This document shows, in pieces, positions 36,039 to 44,580 of a stretch of 64,000 nt of DNA. The notes under the pieces are model-generated. The model did no database searches, was not told the origin of the DNA, and saw only the letters and a program-made list of their open reading frames with translations. The stretch spans positions 917,197 through 981,196 of the forward strand of contig JAMPDX010000001.1 of assembly GCA_023665425.1 (NCBI GenBank), in the 5' to 3' direction. The stretch's first letter is position 1. Every line of letters starts with the position of its first letter. Made by a program: the position numbers and the translations under genes. The DNA comes from Muribaculaceae bacterium. GTDB taxonomy: Bacteria; Bacteroidota; Bacteroidia; Bacteroidales; Muribaculaceae.

Positions 36039-37991
36039 ATGATAAACATAACCTTTCCTGATGGCAGTGTTAAGCAATTTGAGGGTGGTGTGACTCCGCT
36101 ACAGATTGCCGAGAGTATCAGCCCTCGTTTCGCCTCTGATGTGTTGGCGAGCAAAGTAAATGGCGCTGATTGGGATTTGGCACGTCCCCTCAATGAGGAT
36201 GGCGCTATCGAGTTCTTCAAATGGGATGACCCGGAGGGTAAGCATGCCTTCTGGCACTCATCAGCTCACCTTCTGGCTGAAGCTCTTCAGGAGCTTTATC
36301 CCGGTGTGAAGTTCGGTATCGGTCCCGCCATCGAAAATGGTTTCTATTATGACATCGACCCCGGTGAGCATAAGATTACTGCCGATGACTTCTCCAAGAT
36401 TGAGAAGAAGATGCAGGAGTTGGTGGCAAAGAAGGAGGCTATCGTGCGCCAAGACATCACCAAGGCTGATGCCCTCAAAATGTTTGGAGACCGTGGCGAG
36501 ACATATAAGTGCGAACTCATCTCCGAACTCGAGGATGGTACCATAACAACCTATACTCAGGGAGCTTTTACAGACCTGTGTCGCGGTCCTCATATCCCCA
36601 CCACTGCCCCCATCAAGGCTGTCAAGATACTCTCACTGGCCGGCGCTTATTGGCGCGGTGACGAGAAGCGTAATCAGCTGGTGCGCGTGTATGGTATCAC
36701 CTTCCCAAAGAAGAAGATGCTTGATGAGTATCTCGCCTTGCTTGAGGAGGCTAAGAAGCGCGACCACCGCAAGCTGGGCAAGGAGATGGAGCTTTTCGCT
36801 TTCTCTCCCACAGTGGGCCAAGGTCTGCCTCTGTGGCTCCCCAAGGGCGCCGCTCTGCGAGATCGTTTGGAGCAATTCCTCCGCAAGATACAGAAGAAGT
36901 ACGGTTACCTGCAGGTGATCACTCCACATATCGGCAACAAGATGCTCTATGTGACCTCCGGCCACTGGGCTAAATATGGCAAAGACAGCTTCCAGCCCAT
37001 CCATACACCCGAGGAGGGAGAGGAGTACATGCTCAAACCCATGAACTGTCCTCACCACTGTGAGATATACAAGGCTTTCCCCCGCTCATATCGCGACCTG
37101 CCCCTGCGTCTGGCAGAATTCGGCACCGTCTATCGCTATGAACAGAGTGGCGAGCTGCATGGTCTGACACGTGTACGCGGATTTACTCAGGACGATGCAC
37201 ACATCTTCTGTGCTCCCGAGCAGATAAAAGGTGAGTTCCTCAAGGTAATGGACATTATCCTTTATATCTTCAAGGCCCTCAAATTCGACAACTTCGAGGC
37301 TCAGATTTCACTACGCGACCCCAAGAACAAGACAAAATATATAGGTAGCGATGAGAACTGGCATCTTGCAGAGCAGGCCATCATTGAGGCTTGCGAAGAG
37401 AAAGGTCTCAAGGCTCGCCAGGTGGAGGGTGAGGCAGCATTCTATGGCCCCAAGCTTGACTTCATGGTCAAGGACGCTATCGGTCGCCGTTGGCAGTTAG
37501 GCACAATTCAGGTAGACTACAACCTGCCTGAGCGTTTTGGCCTGGAATACACCGGTAAAGACAACGCCAAACACCGCCCGGTGATGATACACCGCGCACC
37601 CTTCGGCTCTATGGAGCGCTTCGTGGCTGTATTGCTCGAGCACACCGCCGGACATCTCCCCCTGTGGCTTATACCTGAGCAGGCTGTTATCCTCCCCATC
37701 TCGGAGAAGTATAATGATTATGCTTATGAGGTGGCCAAGCAGCTTGATGCCGCCGATGTCCGCGCCATCGTTGATGACCGCAACGAGAAAATCGGTAAGA
37801 AAATTCGCGATAATGTACTCAAGAAATACCCCTATTTGCTCATAGTAGGCGAAAAAGAGGCAGAATCCGGCGAAGTTTCAGTAAGAAAATCGGGCGAAAA
37901 TGCTACAGTTTCAATGAAAATTGCTAACTTTGCAGCGCAAATCGCAGATGAGGTAGCTGCAATGACTGCTCCTATAGAGGAGTCAAAATAG
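36039..37991 (+). CDS. thrS: Threonyl-tRNA synthetase
   Basis: A 650-residue class II aminoacyl-tRNA synthetase with the full order: TGS domain (1-62), editing domain with HxxxH ([11 protein letters not shown], about 73-83), catalytic core with the zinc cysteine in MNCPHHC, motif 2 in [16 protein letters not shown] and a C-terminal anticodon-binding domain (about 545-640). It charges tRNA-Thr and edits serine. It heads the conserved thrS-infC-rpmI-rplT order. A terminator-like hairpin in the leader suggests transcriptional control; E. coli thrS is also autoregulated, but by translational operator mimicry. Confidence 0.96.
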   Translation: MINITFPDGSVKQFEGGVTPLQIAESISPRFASDVLASKVNGADWDLARPLNEDGAIEFFKWDDPEGKHAFWHSSAHLLAEALQELYPGVKFGIGPAIENGFYYDIDPGEHKITADDFSKIEKKMQELVAKKEAIVRQDITKADALKMFGDRGETYKCELISELEDGTITTYTQGAFTDLCRGPHIPTTAPIKAVKILSLAGAYWRGDEKRNQLVRVYGITFPKKKMLDEYLALLEEAKKRDHRKLGKEMELFAFSPTVGQGLPLWLPKGAALRDRLEQFLRKIQKKYGYLQVITPHIGNKMLYVTSGHWAKYGKDSFQPIHTPEEGEEYMLKPMNCPHHCEIYKAFPRSYRDLPLRLAEFGTVYRYEQSGELHGLTRVRGFTQDDAHIFCAPEQIKGEFLKVMDIILYIFKALKFDNFEAQISLRDPKNKTKYIGSDENWHLAEQAIIEACEEKGLKARQVEGEAAFYGPKLDFMVKDAIGRRWQLGTIQVDYNLPERFGLEYTGKDNAKHRPVMIHRAPFGSMERFVAVLLEHTAGHLPLWLIPEQAVILPISEKYNDYAYEVAKQLDAADVRAIVDDRNEKIGKKIRDNVLKKYPYLLIVGEKEAESGEVSVRKSGENATVSMKIANFAAQIADEVAAMTAPIEESK

Positions 37992-38167
37992 TCAACTCGC
38001 TGTATAATAATAATTTAGGCAAGACGAAATACTGAAGCTATACTACATTAAGGCAAAGATGAGCGCGCGCTCAATGCCGGTGGTATCAGATGAAGTATGA
38101 AGAAACTGCCGTCAATAAATAAAATTTAGTCGCAGCACAACGCAAAAGCTGCTTTTAACACTTCTGA

Positions 38168-38845
38168 ATGGAGAAAAAGCCCCAATTTAGACCCAAGCCG
38201 GCGGGTGGACCTCGTCCAAAGCCCGGACAACGAGGACCGCGCGGACAGCGCCAGCAAGCCAAAGACCAATACGCTACTAACGAGCAGATACGTGCTCGCG
38301 AGGTGCGTCTGGTAGGCGACAATGTAGAGCAAGGTATTTATCCTCTGCAGAAGGCTCTGCGCATTGCTCGTGACCAGGAGCTTGACTTGGTAGAGATATC
38401 TCCCACTGCCGAACCCCCTGTATGCCGTGTCCTCGACTATCAGAAATTCCTCTATCAGCAGAAGAAGAAGCAGAAAGAGCAGAAGGCTAAGGCTACCAAG
38501 GTGGTGGTGAAGGAGATACGCTTCGGGCCGCAGACTGATGACCATGACTATAACTTCAAGCTCAAACATGCCCAAGGTTTCCTCAAAGAGGGCTCGAAGG
38601 TTAAGGCATACGTATTCTTCCGTGGTAGAAGTATACTCTTTAAAGAGCAAGGAGAGCTTCTGTTGCTTCGCTTTGCCAACGATCTGGAGAATCTCGGCAA
38701 GGTGGAAATGATGCCGGTGCTTGAGGGTAAGCGAATGACTATCATGCTCTCACCCGTCAAGCCCAAAGCCCCCAAGAAGGAGAAGCCCGCTGATGCTCCC
38801 AAAGCTGAAGCTCCCAAGGCAGATGAGAGTGAAGCAGCAGAATAA
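38168..38845 (+). CDS. infC: Translation initiation factor IF-3
   Basis: A 225-residue IF-3. The core begins with [15 protein letters not shown] near residue 38 and contains the linker helix ([20 protein letters not shown], around residues 93-108) and the C-terminal domain with [15 protein letters not shown]. It binds the 30S subunit and checks start-codon pairing. It has a basic Pro/Gly/Arg-rich N-terminal extension of about 37 residues and an acidic/Ala-Pro tail of about 30, both longer than in E. coli (180 residues) but common in Bacteroidetes. The start is ATG rather than the AUU found in E. coli, as far as the sequence shows. It lies 176 nt after thrS. Confidence 0.94.
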   Translation: MEKKPQFRPKPAGGPRPKPGQRGPRGQRQQAKDQYATNEQIRAREVRLVGDNVEQGIYPLQKALRIARDQELDLVEISPTAEPPVCRVLDYQKFLYQQKKKQKEQKAKATKVVVKEIRFGPQTDDHDYNFKLKHAQGFLKEGSKVKAYVFFRGRSILFKEQGELLLLRFANDLENLGKVEMMPVLEGKRMTIMLSPVKPKAPKKEKPADAPKAEAPKADESEAAE

Positions 38846-38980
38846 TCAAATCTGCACCGCCAAGCCCCGACTCTGTCAGCGCACTGAATTTTATGTCATA
38901 CGCAATCAACAAACAAAAATAATAGAGACCGTAGGCACCCTGTGCCGAGGTAATTAACAACAACTAAATTTTTTGATAAA

Positions 38981-39178
38981 ATGCCAAAGGTAAAGACTAA
39001 TTCCGGCAGTAAGAAGAGATTTACTCTCACCGGAACAGGAAAAATCAAGAGAAAACACGCTTACCACAGCCACATTCTCACCAAGAAGAGCAAAAAACGC
39101 AAACGCGTGCTCGACCACACTGCTATAGTTGAGAAGGCTAATGTGCAGGCCGTTCGCGAGCTTCTCGCCATGAAGTAA
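38981..39178 (+). CDS. rpmI: Ribosomal protein L35
   Basis: A 65-residue basic protein with the L35 pattern: [28 protein letters not shown] start and [12 protein letters not shown] in the middle. It is a structural part of the 50S subunit. It lies 135 nt after infC and 125 nt before rplT in the usual operon order. The gap before it holds a small stem GGCACC-CTG-TGCC near 38934, possibly part of autoregulation. Confidence 0.95.
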   Translation: MPKVKTNSGSKKRFTLTGTGKIKRKHAYHSHILTKKSKKRKRVLDHTAIVEKANVQAVRELLAMK

Positions 39179-39303
39179 TAAGCCTATTATCCGGAATAGT
39201 ACTTCAAGTTTCTTATTTTTCAAACACCTTTTATTAACCGGGTGACGAGCCATAGCAAGCGCAACATATAGATTGCCGCTCGCATCCAAAAAACAAAAAA
39301 GAA

Positions 39304-39654
39304 ATGCCAAGATCAGTAAATCACGTAGCATCAAGAGCAAAACGTAAGAAAATCCTGAAACTCACACGTGGCTATTATGGAAGCCGCAAAAATGTGTGGA
39401 CAGTAGCCAAGAACACTTGGGAGAAAGGTCTGACCTATGCTTATCGCGACCGCAAGGACAAAAAGCGTAACTTCCGTGCTCTCTGGATTCAGCGTATCAA
39501 TGCAGCTGCTCGTCTGGAGGATCTCTCTTACTCAAAGCTCATGGGCCTCATTCATAAGGCTGGTATCGAGATCAACCGCAAGGTCCTCGCCGACCTCGCC
39601 GTTAACGATCCTGCCGCCTTCAAGGCCATCGTTGACAAAGTGAAGAACGCCTAA
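39304..39654 (+). CDS. rplT: Ribosomal protein L20
   Basis: A 116-residue basic protein beginning [19 protein letters not shown], with the family pattern [15 protein letters not shown] and a C-terminal [17 protein letters not shown]. It binds 23S rRNA early in 50S assembly and in other bacteria represses its own operon at the mRNA. It is the last gene of thrS-infC-rpmI-rplT and is followed by a strong terminator. Confidence 0.96.
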   Translation: MPRSVNHVASRAKRKKILKLTRGYYGSRKNVWTVAKNTWEKGLTYAYRDRKDKKRNFRALWIQRINAAARLEDLSYSKLMGLIHKAGIEINRKVLADLAVNDPAAFKAIVDKVKNA

Positions 39655-39677
39655 TTCAAATCACGCAGAACACCCGT

Positions 39678-39715
39678 CCGGGAGCCGACCTCGCAGGTTA
39701 GCTTCCGGATTTTTT
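39678..39715 (+). terminator. rplT operon terminator
   Basis: CCGGGAGC and GCTTCCGG enclose GACCT-CGC-AGGTT, giving a long GC-rich stem directly followed by a six-T run. A classic intrinsic terminator. Confidence 0.9.
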
Positions 39716-39867
39716 CGTGCCATCACCAGTCAAAGCCGCTTTATAGTCAATTTCATAAGAAATTTAGGGTCAGCGGACAGGGGTGGTCTGTAAGCACTTC
39801 TGTCTGCATATTTAACCCCGCACATCCACGACTTCGCCGCGTATGTACGGGGGGTAGTCGTGGCACA

Positions 39868-40141
39868 TGGAATGAGAAAGCGCGGTGCGCTTGTACTATT
39901 TTAACCCCACGATATGCGAGAGTCTTCAGCTCGAGCTTCGTGGGGTATCGGTCGCGAGATCGTATCTACCGCGAGAGCGGTTGCACATTCGATTAAGTAT
40001 TGTATTTGCGCCATTGGGAGATGCGGCCGCCTTGCGGTTGGCCAGCTTATGACATTAACAACCCCACGAAGCTCGAGTCCGGAGGCTCTCACATATCGCG
40101 GGGTTAAATTTATGCAAGCGCTCCGCGCTTCTATGTTCCTC
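39868..40141. repeat. Large imperfect palindrome (about 270 bp)
   Basis: The inner arms 39899-39945 and 40062-40108 are 47 bp each and mostly complementary (TTAACCCC, CGATATG, CTCGAGCTTCGTGGGG). The complementarity continues outward through AGCGCGG-GCGCTT at 39879-39892 and its inverse near 40118. The loop is about 116 bp and itself contains short GC stems. Differences between the arms include paired changes such as AC/GT versus GC/GC, which keeps a hairpin partly intact. Confidence 0.7.
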
Positions 40142-40286
40142 AATAGTCTCTCGGTTGTTTTGTAGCCCAATGTCGGTTGAACCGGGTGATAGATTTTCCC
40201 CGTCCCCATGCTCTATATATCCGTATTACAACACTGCCATCGTTTGCAGTCAGAGAGCACACCACTCTCTAATATGCTTCCTGTAC

Positions 40287-40323
40287 GAGGATACCGGTCG
40301 TGAGACCCGTATCCTCCTTTTTT
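40287..40323 (+). terminator. Orphan intrinsic terminator
   Basis: GAGGATAC / GTATCCTC with an inner CGG / CCG pairing and a six-T run. No plus-strand gene precedes it within 600 bp, so an untranslated RNA may end here. A short AGAGAG / CTCTCT stem lies 20 nt upstream. Confidence 0.7.
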
Positions 40324-40567
40324 CATAGCCAGCCATAACCATACTTAGTCGTGTCGGGTCAACTCCGCCGTCCATAGCTCGATATTTTCGAAAGATGCGT
40401 CGGGTTACAAATCCGCCGCTACTAAACTACCTCTCTCCGAACATCGTCTCAAACCCCTTTTTCGTGCCCTCTCATCGGTTTTATCAGGCTTCCTTGCTTT
40501 ATACTTATCTTAGTCGCGCGACGCGCCTAAATGCTCTTAATTTAACTATCCGATTTTCACATAAATG

Positions 40568-40676
40568 ATAAGGCTTAGGAGTAGGGTGGAGAGATTTTCG
40601 CCGGTCTCATAGTGCACTTAGCATTTGTGTTGTGAGACGTGCGAGAATCTTCGCCAAATCCTCTCCTAAGCCTTAT
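40568..40676. repeat. 109-bp imperfect palindrome
   Basis: ATAAGGCTTAGGAG at the left is exactly inverted at the right, and a looser match (GATTTTCGC-GGTCTCA against its inverse) continues for about 40 bp on each side of a 20-nt loop. Confidence 0.65.
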
Positions 40677-40678
40677 TT

Positions 40679-40712
40679 AGAGCTTGTTTAACATAAAGTG
40701 TAAACAAGCTCT
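40679..40712 (-). terminator. Terminator of the etf/acyl-CoA dehydrogenase operon
   Basis: A perfect 12-bp stem AGAGCTTGTTTA / TAAACAAGCTCT with a 10-nt loop, 12 nt past the stop codon of the minus-strand acyl-CoA dehydrogenase gene. Confidence 0.7.
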
Positions 40713-40724
40713 TAAGGGGTGGGA

Positions 40725-42431
40725 TTATGCCTTGTATGCGGCCATGTCGGCCGGGTCAAAGCGGTTAATGAAGTCGAGGTGGTGTATCAGCTCGGCCTGG
40801 GCCCAGTTGATGAATATGTGGGCGCTCTTGCGGAACTCTTCGCCGCCGCGCTTGGTGTCGCCAAGGAGCAACCAGCCCATGATGGTGTAGCCTGCCATTT
40901 CGACGAGGCGGCGTGCCATGAAGTCGGCATAGCCTTCGTTGTCGCGGCCCTCGCTTACTTTGGCCATAGCTTCGGCATATGCCTTGTTCATCTCGAGCAG
41001 GGTGTCGTAGAGCTTGCTGTCTTGTGTGTCATACTCCATGGCTGCATATTCCTCCATGCGTGAGGTGTATGTGCCGGTGAAGACGTGGCGTATTGCGGCA
41101 ACTACTTGCAGCTGGGTGGTACCCTCATAGATAGAAGTGATACGAGCATCGCGGTATATGCGTTCGCAGGCGTAGTCCTTCATGAAGCCGGAGCCGCCAT
41201 GTATCTGGATACAGTCGTAGGCGTTGCGGTTGGCAAATTCGCTTCCGAGCCCTTTGGCCAGGGGTGTGAAGGCGTCAGCCAGCTTGGAGTAGTACTTCAT
41301 CTCGGTGCGCTCCTCCTTGGTGAGTTTGCGCTCTTTGGCGATGTCTTCGTATACCTTATACATATCTACGAAGCGAGCACATTCGTAGAGCAGTGAGCGA
41401 GAGGCGTCGAGCTTGCCTTTCATTGTGGATATAATCTCGTAAACGGCGGGGAACTCGATGATGGCTTTGCCGAATTGCTTGCGGTCTTTGGCGTAGGCGA
41501 GAGCTTCGCGGTATGCCTGCTCGCTGATACCAACACTCTGAGCAGCGATGCCGAGGCGTGCACCGTTCATAAGGGCCATAACGTATTTTATAAGGCCCAT
41601 CTTGCGGTCGCCAACGAGTTCTGCGGGAGCATCCTTGTAAACGAGCTCGCATGTGGGGCTGCCCTTGATACCCATCTTGTTCTCGATGCGGCGTACGTTT
41701 ACACCGCCATTGCGCTTGTCGTAGACAAACATTGAGAGACCTCGAGCATCTTTTGTGCCGGCTTCTGAGCGGGCGAGCACGAGGTGGATATCGGCGTCGC
41801 CGTTTGTGATGAAGCGCTTCACTCCGTTGAGTACCCATGAGCCGTCTTCTTTCTGGGAGGCCTTGAGCATTACGGAGCCGAGGTCAGATCCTGCATCGGG
41901 CTCTGTGAGGTCCATACTCATAGTTTCGCCGGCGCATACGCGGGGTATGTAGCGTTGCTTCTGGTCTTCGTCTGCAAACTCATAGAGTGTCTCTGCGCAG
42001 TCCTGAAGGCCCCAGAGGTTCTCGAAGCCGGCATCGGCGCGGCTTACGATGTCAGCTGCCATGATGTAGGGGGTGATGGGGAAGTTGAGACCCCCGAGGC
42101 GGCGCGGCATAGCCATACCCATGAGGCCGGCTTTACGAGTAGCGTCGAGGTTTGTGAGTGTGGCGGAAGCGTAGTGAGCGCGGCCGTCGGAGCAAGATGC
42201 GCCTTCGTGGTCAACGCTTTCTGCGTTCTCAGCGATTATGTCGCCGCAGATCTCACCTACAATCTCCAGAACCTTGTCGTATGAGTCCATGGCATCTGCA
42301 AAGTCCACGGGCGCGTAGTCAAATTTGTCTGCATCAGAGAAGTTACGCTCTTTCAGCTCCACAATCTTCTCCATCAAGGGGTGGGAGAGGTGGTGCTTAA
42401 GCGAGGGGTTATCTATATAGTAATTAGCCAT
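40725..42431 (-). CDS. Acyl-CoA dehydrogenase
   Basis: A 568-residue FAD enzyme, longer than classical 380-residue dehydrogenases owing to an N-terminal helical extension and an extra C-terminal domain (about 465-568). Core motifs are present: LTEPDAGSDLGS for FAD and substrate binding, RKQFGKAI, IHGGSGFMKDY, and the catalytic-base position Glu436 in IYEGTTQ. It introduces a 2,3-double bond into an acyl-CoA, or may reduce an enoyl-CoA in fermentation, exchanging electrons with the EtfAB encoded just upstream. The last gene of etfB-etfA-acd. The substrate is not readable. Confidence 0.9.
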   Translation of the reverse strand: MANYYIDNPSLKHHLSHPLMEKIVELKERNFSDADKFDYAPVDFADAMDSYDKVLEIVGEICGDIIAENAESVDHEGASCSDGRAHYASATLTNLDATRKAGLMGMAMPRRLGGLNFPITPYIMAADIVSRADAGFENLWGLQDCAETLYEFADEDQKQRYIPRVCAGETMSMDLTEPDAGSDLGSVMLKASQKEDGSWVLNGVKRFITNGDADIHLVLARSEAGTKDARGLSMFVYDKRNGGVNVRRIENKMGIKGSPTCELVYKDAPAELVGDRKMGLIKYVMALMNGARLGIAAQSVGISEQAYREALAYAKDRKQFGKAIIEFPAVYEIISTMKGKLDASRSLLYECARFVDMYKVYEDIAKERKLTKEERTEMKYYSKLADAFTPLAKGLGSEFANRNAYDCIQIHGGSGFMKDYACERIYRDARITSIYEGTTQLQVVAAIRHVFTGTYTSRMEEYAAMEYDTQDSKLYDTLLEMNKAYAEAMAKVSEGRDNEGYADFMARRLVEMAGYTIMGWLLLGDTKRGGEEFRKSAHIFINWAQAELIHHLDFINRFDPADMAAYKA

Positions 42432-42440
42432 TGCTTCAGA

Positions 42441-43475
42441 TTATTTGGAGTTCTTCTTGTAATATTTGATGAGCTTGGGCACCACGTCCTCAAAGTTGCC
42501 GGTGATTACATAGTCAGCGATAGTGTTGATGGGGGCGTTGGGGTCGTTGTTGATGGAGATGATGATTGATGAGTCCTGCATACCGGCGATGTGCTGTATC
42601 TGACCGGAGATGCCGCAAGCGATGTATAGCTTGGGACGCACTGTGACACCGGTCTGACCTATTTGACGGTCGTGGTCTACCCAACCGGCATCAACAGCGG
42701 CGCGGCTGGCACCTACCTCGGCGCCGAGGGTGTCGGCGAGTTGCTGCAGGATGTCAAAGTTCTCTTTGCTGCCTACGCCGTAGCCACCGGCTACGATGAT
42801 GGGTGAGCCTTTGAGATTGACTTTGCTCTTCTCTACGTGGCGGTCGATGATTTCGACAACGAAATCTTCGGGGTTGGTGTATTTTACAGCATCGAGGTTG
42901 ATAACTTCACCCTTATAGTTGGGGTCGAAAACCTCTTTCTTCATCACGCCTTCGCGCACGGTAGCCATCTGCGGGCGACACTCGGGGTTGACGATTGTGG
43001 CTACGATGTTTCCGCCGAATGCGGGGCGTATCTGCAGGAGCAAGTTGTCGTAGTCTTTCTTGCTCTTGGGGTCAGTATGAGAGCCAATCTCCAAAGCGGT
43101 GCAGTCGGCAGTGAGGCCGGAGTGCAGGCATGAGCTGACGCGGGGACCCAGATCGCGGCCAATGGATGTTGCGCCCATGAAGGCAATCTGCGGTTTGATC
43201 TCCTTGAACAGGTTGATGAGTATGCTGCTGTGGGGCAGTGAGGTATAGGGGTATAGACGGTCGTCTTGCACTTTGTAGAGACGGTCTACACCGTAAGGGA
43301 ACACTTGCTCTTCGATACCTTCGAGCTTGTCGCCGGCCACAACGGCCTCGAGCTTGCAGCCCAACTGAGTGGCGAGTGAGCGACCTTTTGTGAGGAGTTC
43401 GAGACTTACATCGGCTACTTTGCCGTCTTCGTATTCAAGATATACGATAAGGTTATTTTGGTCTGACATGATCAT
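42441..43475 (-). CDS. etfA: Electron transfer flavoprotein, alpha subunit
   Basis: A 344-residue EtfA. The C-terminal FAD domain has the signature PKLYIACGISGQIQHIAGM and the final SINNDPNAPI. The N-terminal domain contains the adenosine-nucleotide-like fold. It pairs with EtfB to carry electrons from the acyl-CoA dehydrogenase 10 nt downstream. The start ATG at 43475 overlaps the etfB stop (ATGA), which points to coupled translation; the third residue, also Met, is an alternative. Whether this Etf bifurcates electrons cannot be decided without alignment. Confidence 0.93.
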   Translation of the reverse strand: MIMSDQNNLIVYLEYEDGKVADVSLELLTKGRSLATQLGCKLEAVVAGDKLEGIEEQVFPYGVDRLYKVQDDRLYPYTSLPHSSILINLFKEIKPQIAFMGATSIGRDLGPRVSSCLHSGLTADCTALEIGSHTDPKSKKDYDNLLLQIRPAFGGNIVATIVNPECRPQMATVREGVMKKEVFDPNYKGEVINLDAVKYTNPEDFVVEIIDRHVEKSKVNLKGSPIIVAGGYGVGSKENFDILQQLADTLGAEVGASRAAVDAGWVDHDRQIGQTGVTVRPKLYIACGISGQIQHIAGMQDSSIIISINNDPNAPINTIADYVITGNFEDVVPKLIKYYKKNSK

Positions 43476-44341
43476 CCGATTGTGTGGTTGGCGATAAGTT
43501 CTTTAATAAGGCCCTCGAGCTCCTCGTCGTTGTTTTCGACGTTGCGGGCATCTTTGGCTGTGAATACAACATTCTCAATGGCTTTTACCTTTGTGGGAGA
43601 GCCTGCCAAGCCGCATTGGTTGAGGTCGGCGTCAACGTAGGCGGCATTCCATTCGAGCACTTGCTGGTCGGGGTGAGCCTTGAGCCATTCTTGCTTGGCT
43701 TCGTCGCCGGCAACTTCGGTAAGCGAAGCAGCGCGTTTGTACTTCATGATTGCTTTGGCGTTGCGAGGACGGCAGGGAGTAGCAGAGCCGTTGACAGTGA
43801 TAACGAGAGGCAGGGGGCAAGTCACAGTCTCTACACCACTCTCAATGCGGCGGGTAACGGTGGCTTTACCACCGTCGAGGTTCATTATATCCTCGGCGTA
43901 TGTCACCTGGGGAAGGTTAAGTTTTTCGGCAATCTGCGGGCCTACCTGGGCAGTGTCGCCATCGATGGCCTGACGACCACCTATAATAATATCAAAGTCA
44001 CCAATTTTCTTGGCAGCAGTAGCTAAGGCGTAAGAAGTGGCCAGAGTGTCAGCACCGGCAAATGCACGGTCAGAGAGCACGATACCACAGTCAGCGCCAC
44101 GATACAGACCCTCGCGTACGATCTCAGCAGCACGCGGAGGACCCATGGTCAGAAGAGTTACTTTTGTACCCGGATACATATCCTTCAGCTTGAGGGCTTG
44201 CTCCAGAGCATTGAGGTCTTCCGGGTTGAAGATTGCGGGGAGTGCGGCGCGATTGATAGTGCCATCTTCCTTCATCGCATCTTTGCCCACATTACGGGTG
44301 TCAGGCACCTGCTTTGCGAGCACGATAATGTTAAAGCTCAT
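43472..44341 (-). CDS. etfB: Electron transfer flavoprotein, beta subunit
   Basis: A 289-residue EtfB with the family signatures KQVPDTRNV at the start, the GGRQAIDGDTAQVGPQIAEKL segment and a C-terminal GLIKELI helix. It forms the EtfAB flavoprotein in the cytoplasm. It is the first gene of the operon and overlaps etfA by 4 bp. The 5' leader (about 120 nt from a TACATTTG box at 44474-44467) is GC-rich and can fold; see findings. Confidence 0.93.
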   Translation of the reverse strand: MSFNIIVLAKQVPDTRNVGKDAMKEDGTINRAALPAIFNPEDLNALEQALKLKDMYPGTKVTLLTMGPPRAAEIVREGLYRGADCGIVLSDRAFAGADTLATSYALATAAKKIGDFDIIIGGRQAIDGDTAQVGPQIAEKLNLPQVTYAEDIMNLDGGKATVTRRIESGVETVTCPLPLVITVNGSATPCRPRNAKAIMKYKRAASLTEVAGDEAKQEWLKAHPDQQVLEWNAAYVDADLNQCGLAGSPTKVKAIENVVFTAKDARNVENNDEELEGLIKELIANHTIG

Positions 44342-44474
44342 ATCTATTATGGGTTAAGTTTAGTTAATTTGGTTACCCTTTGCAGGGTGGTGTCCGGCTC
44401 CCGTTGCAGGCGTCAAAACAGTGCCGCCGGCCTTTGCGGGAAAATTGCGCAGACACAAAATTTTTGCAAATGTA
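44342..44474 (-). promoter_or_regulatory. etfB promoter and structured leader
   Basis: TACATTTG (44474-44467 on the minus strand) is a good -7 box; a TTTG lies 22 nt upstream. The roughly 120-nt leader contains CCCG / CGGG and CCCT-GCAA-AGGG stems and is much richer in GC than its surroundings. No known riboswitch was recognised. Confidence 0.5.
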
Positions 44475-44580
44475 CGAAAAAAAATTAATATACGCCCAAA
44501 AATTCATAAAAATTCTTTGATGTGGAGAAACAATCAGTAAGCACATCTCGTTATATAAGTGTTAATAAATCGCCCTCAAT

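Larger units (their letters stand above)
39716..40724. other. Gene-free kilobase of large inverted repeats
   Basis: No coding region could be supported. The stretch contains a roughly 270-bp palindrome (39868-40141), a small CCACGACTT / TAGTCGTGG stem near 39827, an intrinsic terminator with no gene in front (40287-40323), a second palindrome (40568-40676) and the terminator of the acyl-CoA dehydrogenase operon (40679-40712). Base composition is not AT-rich. It may encode structured RNA. Confidence 0.6.
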
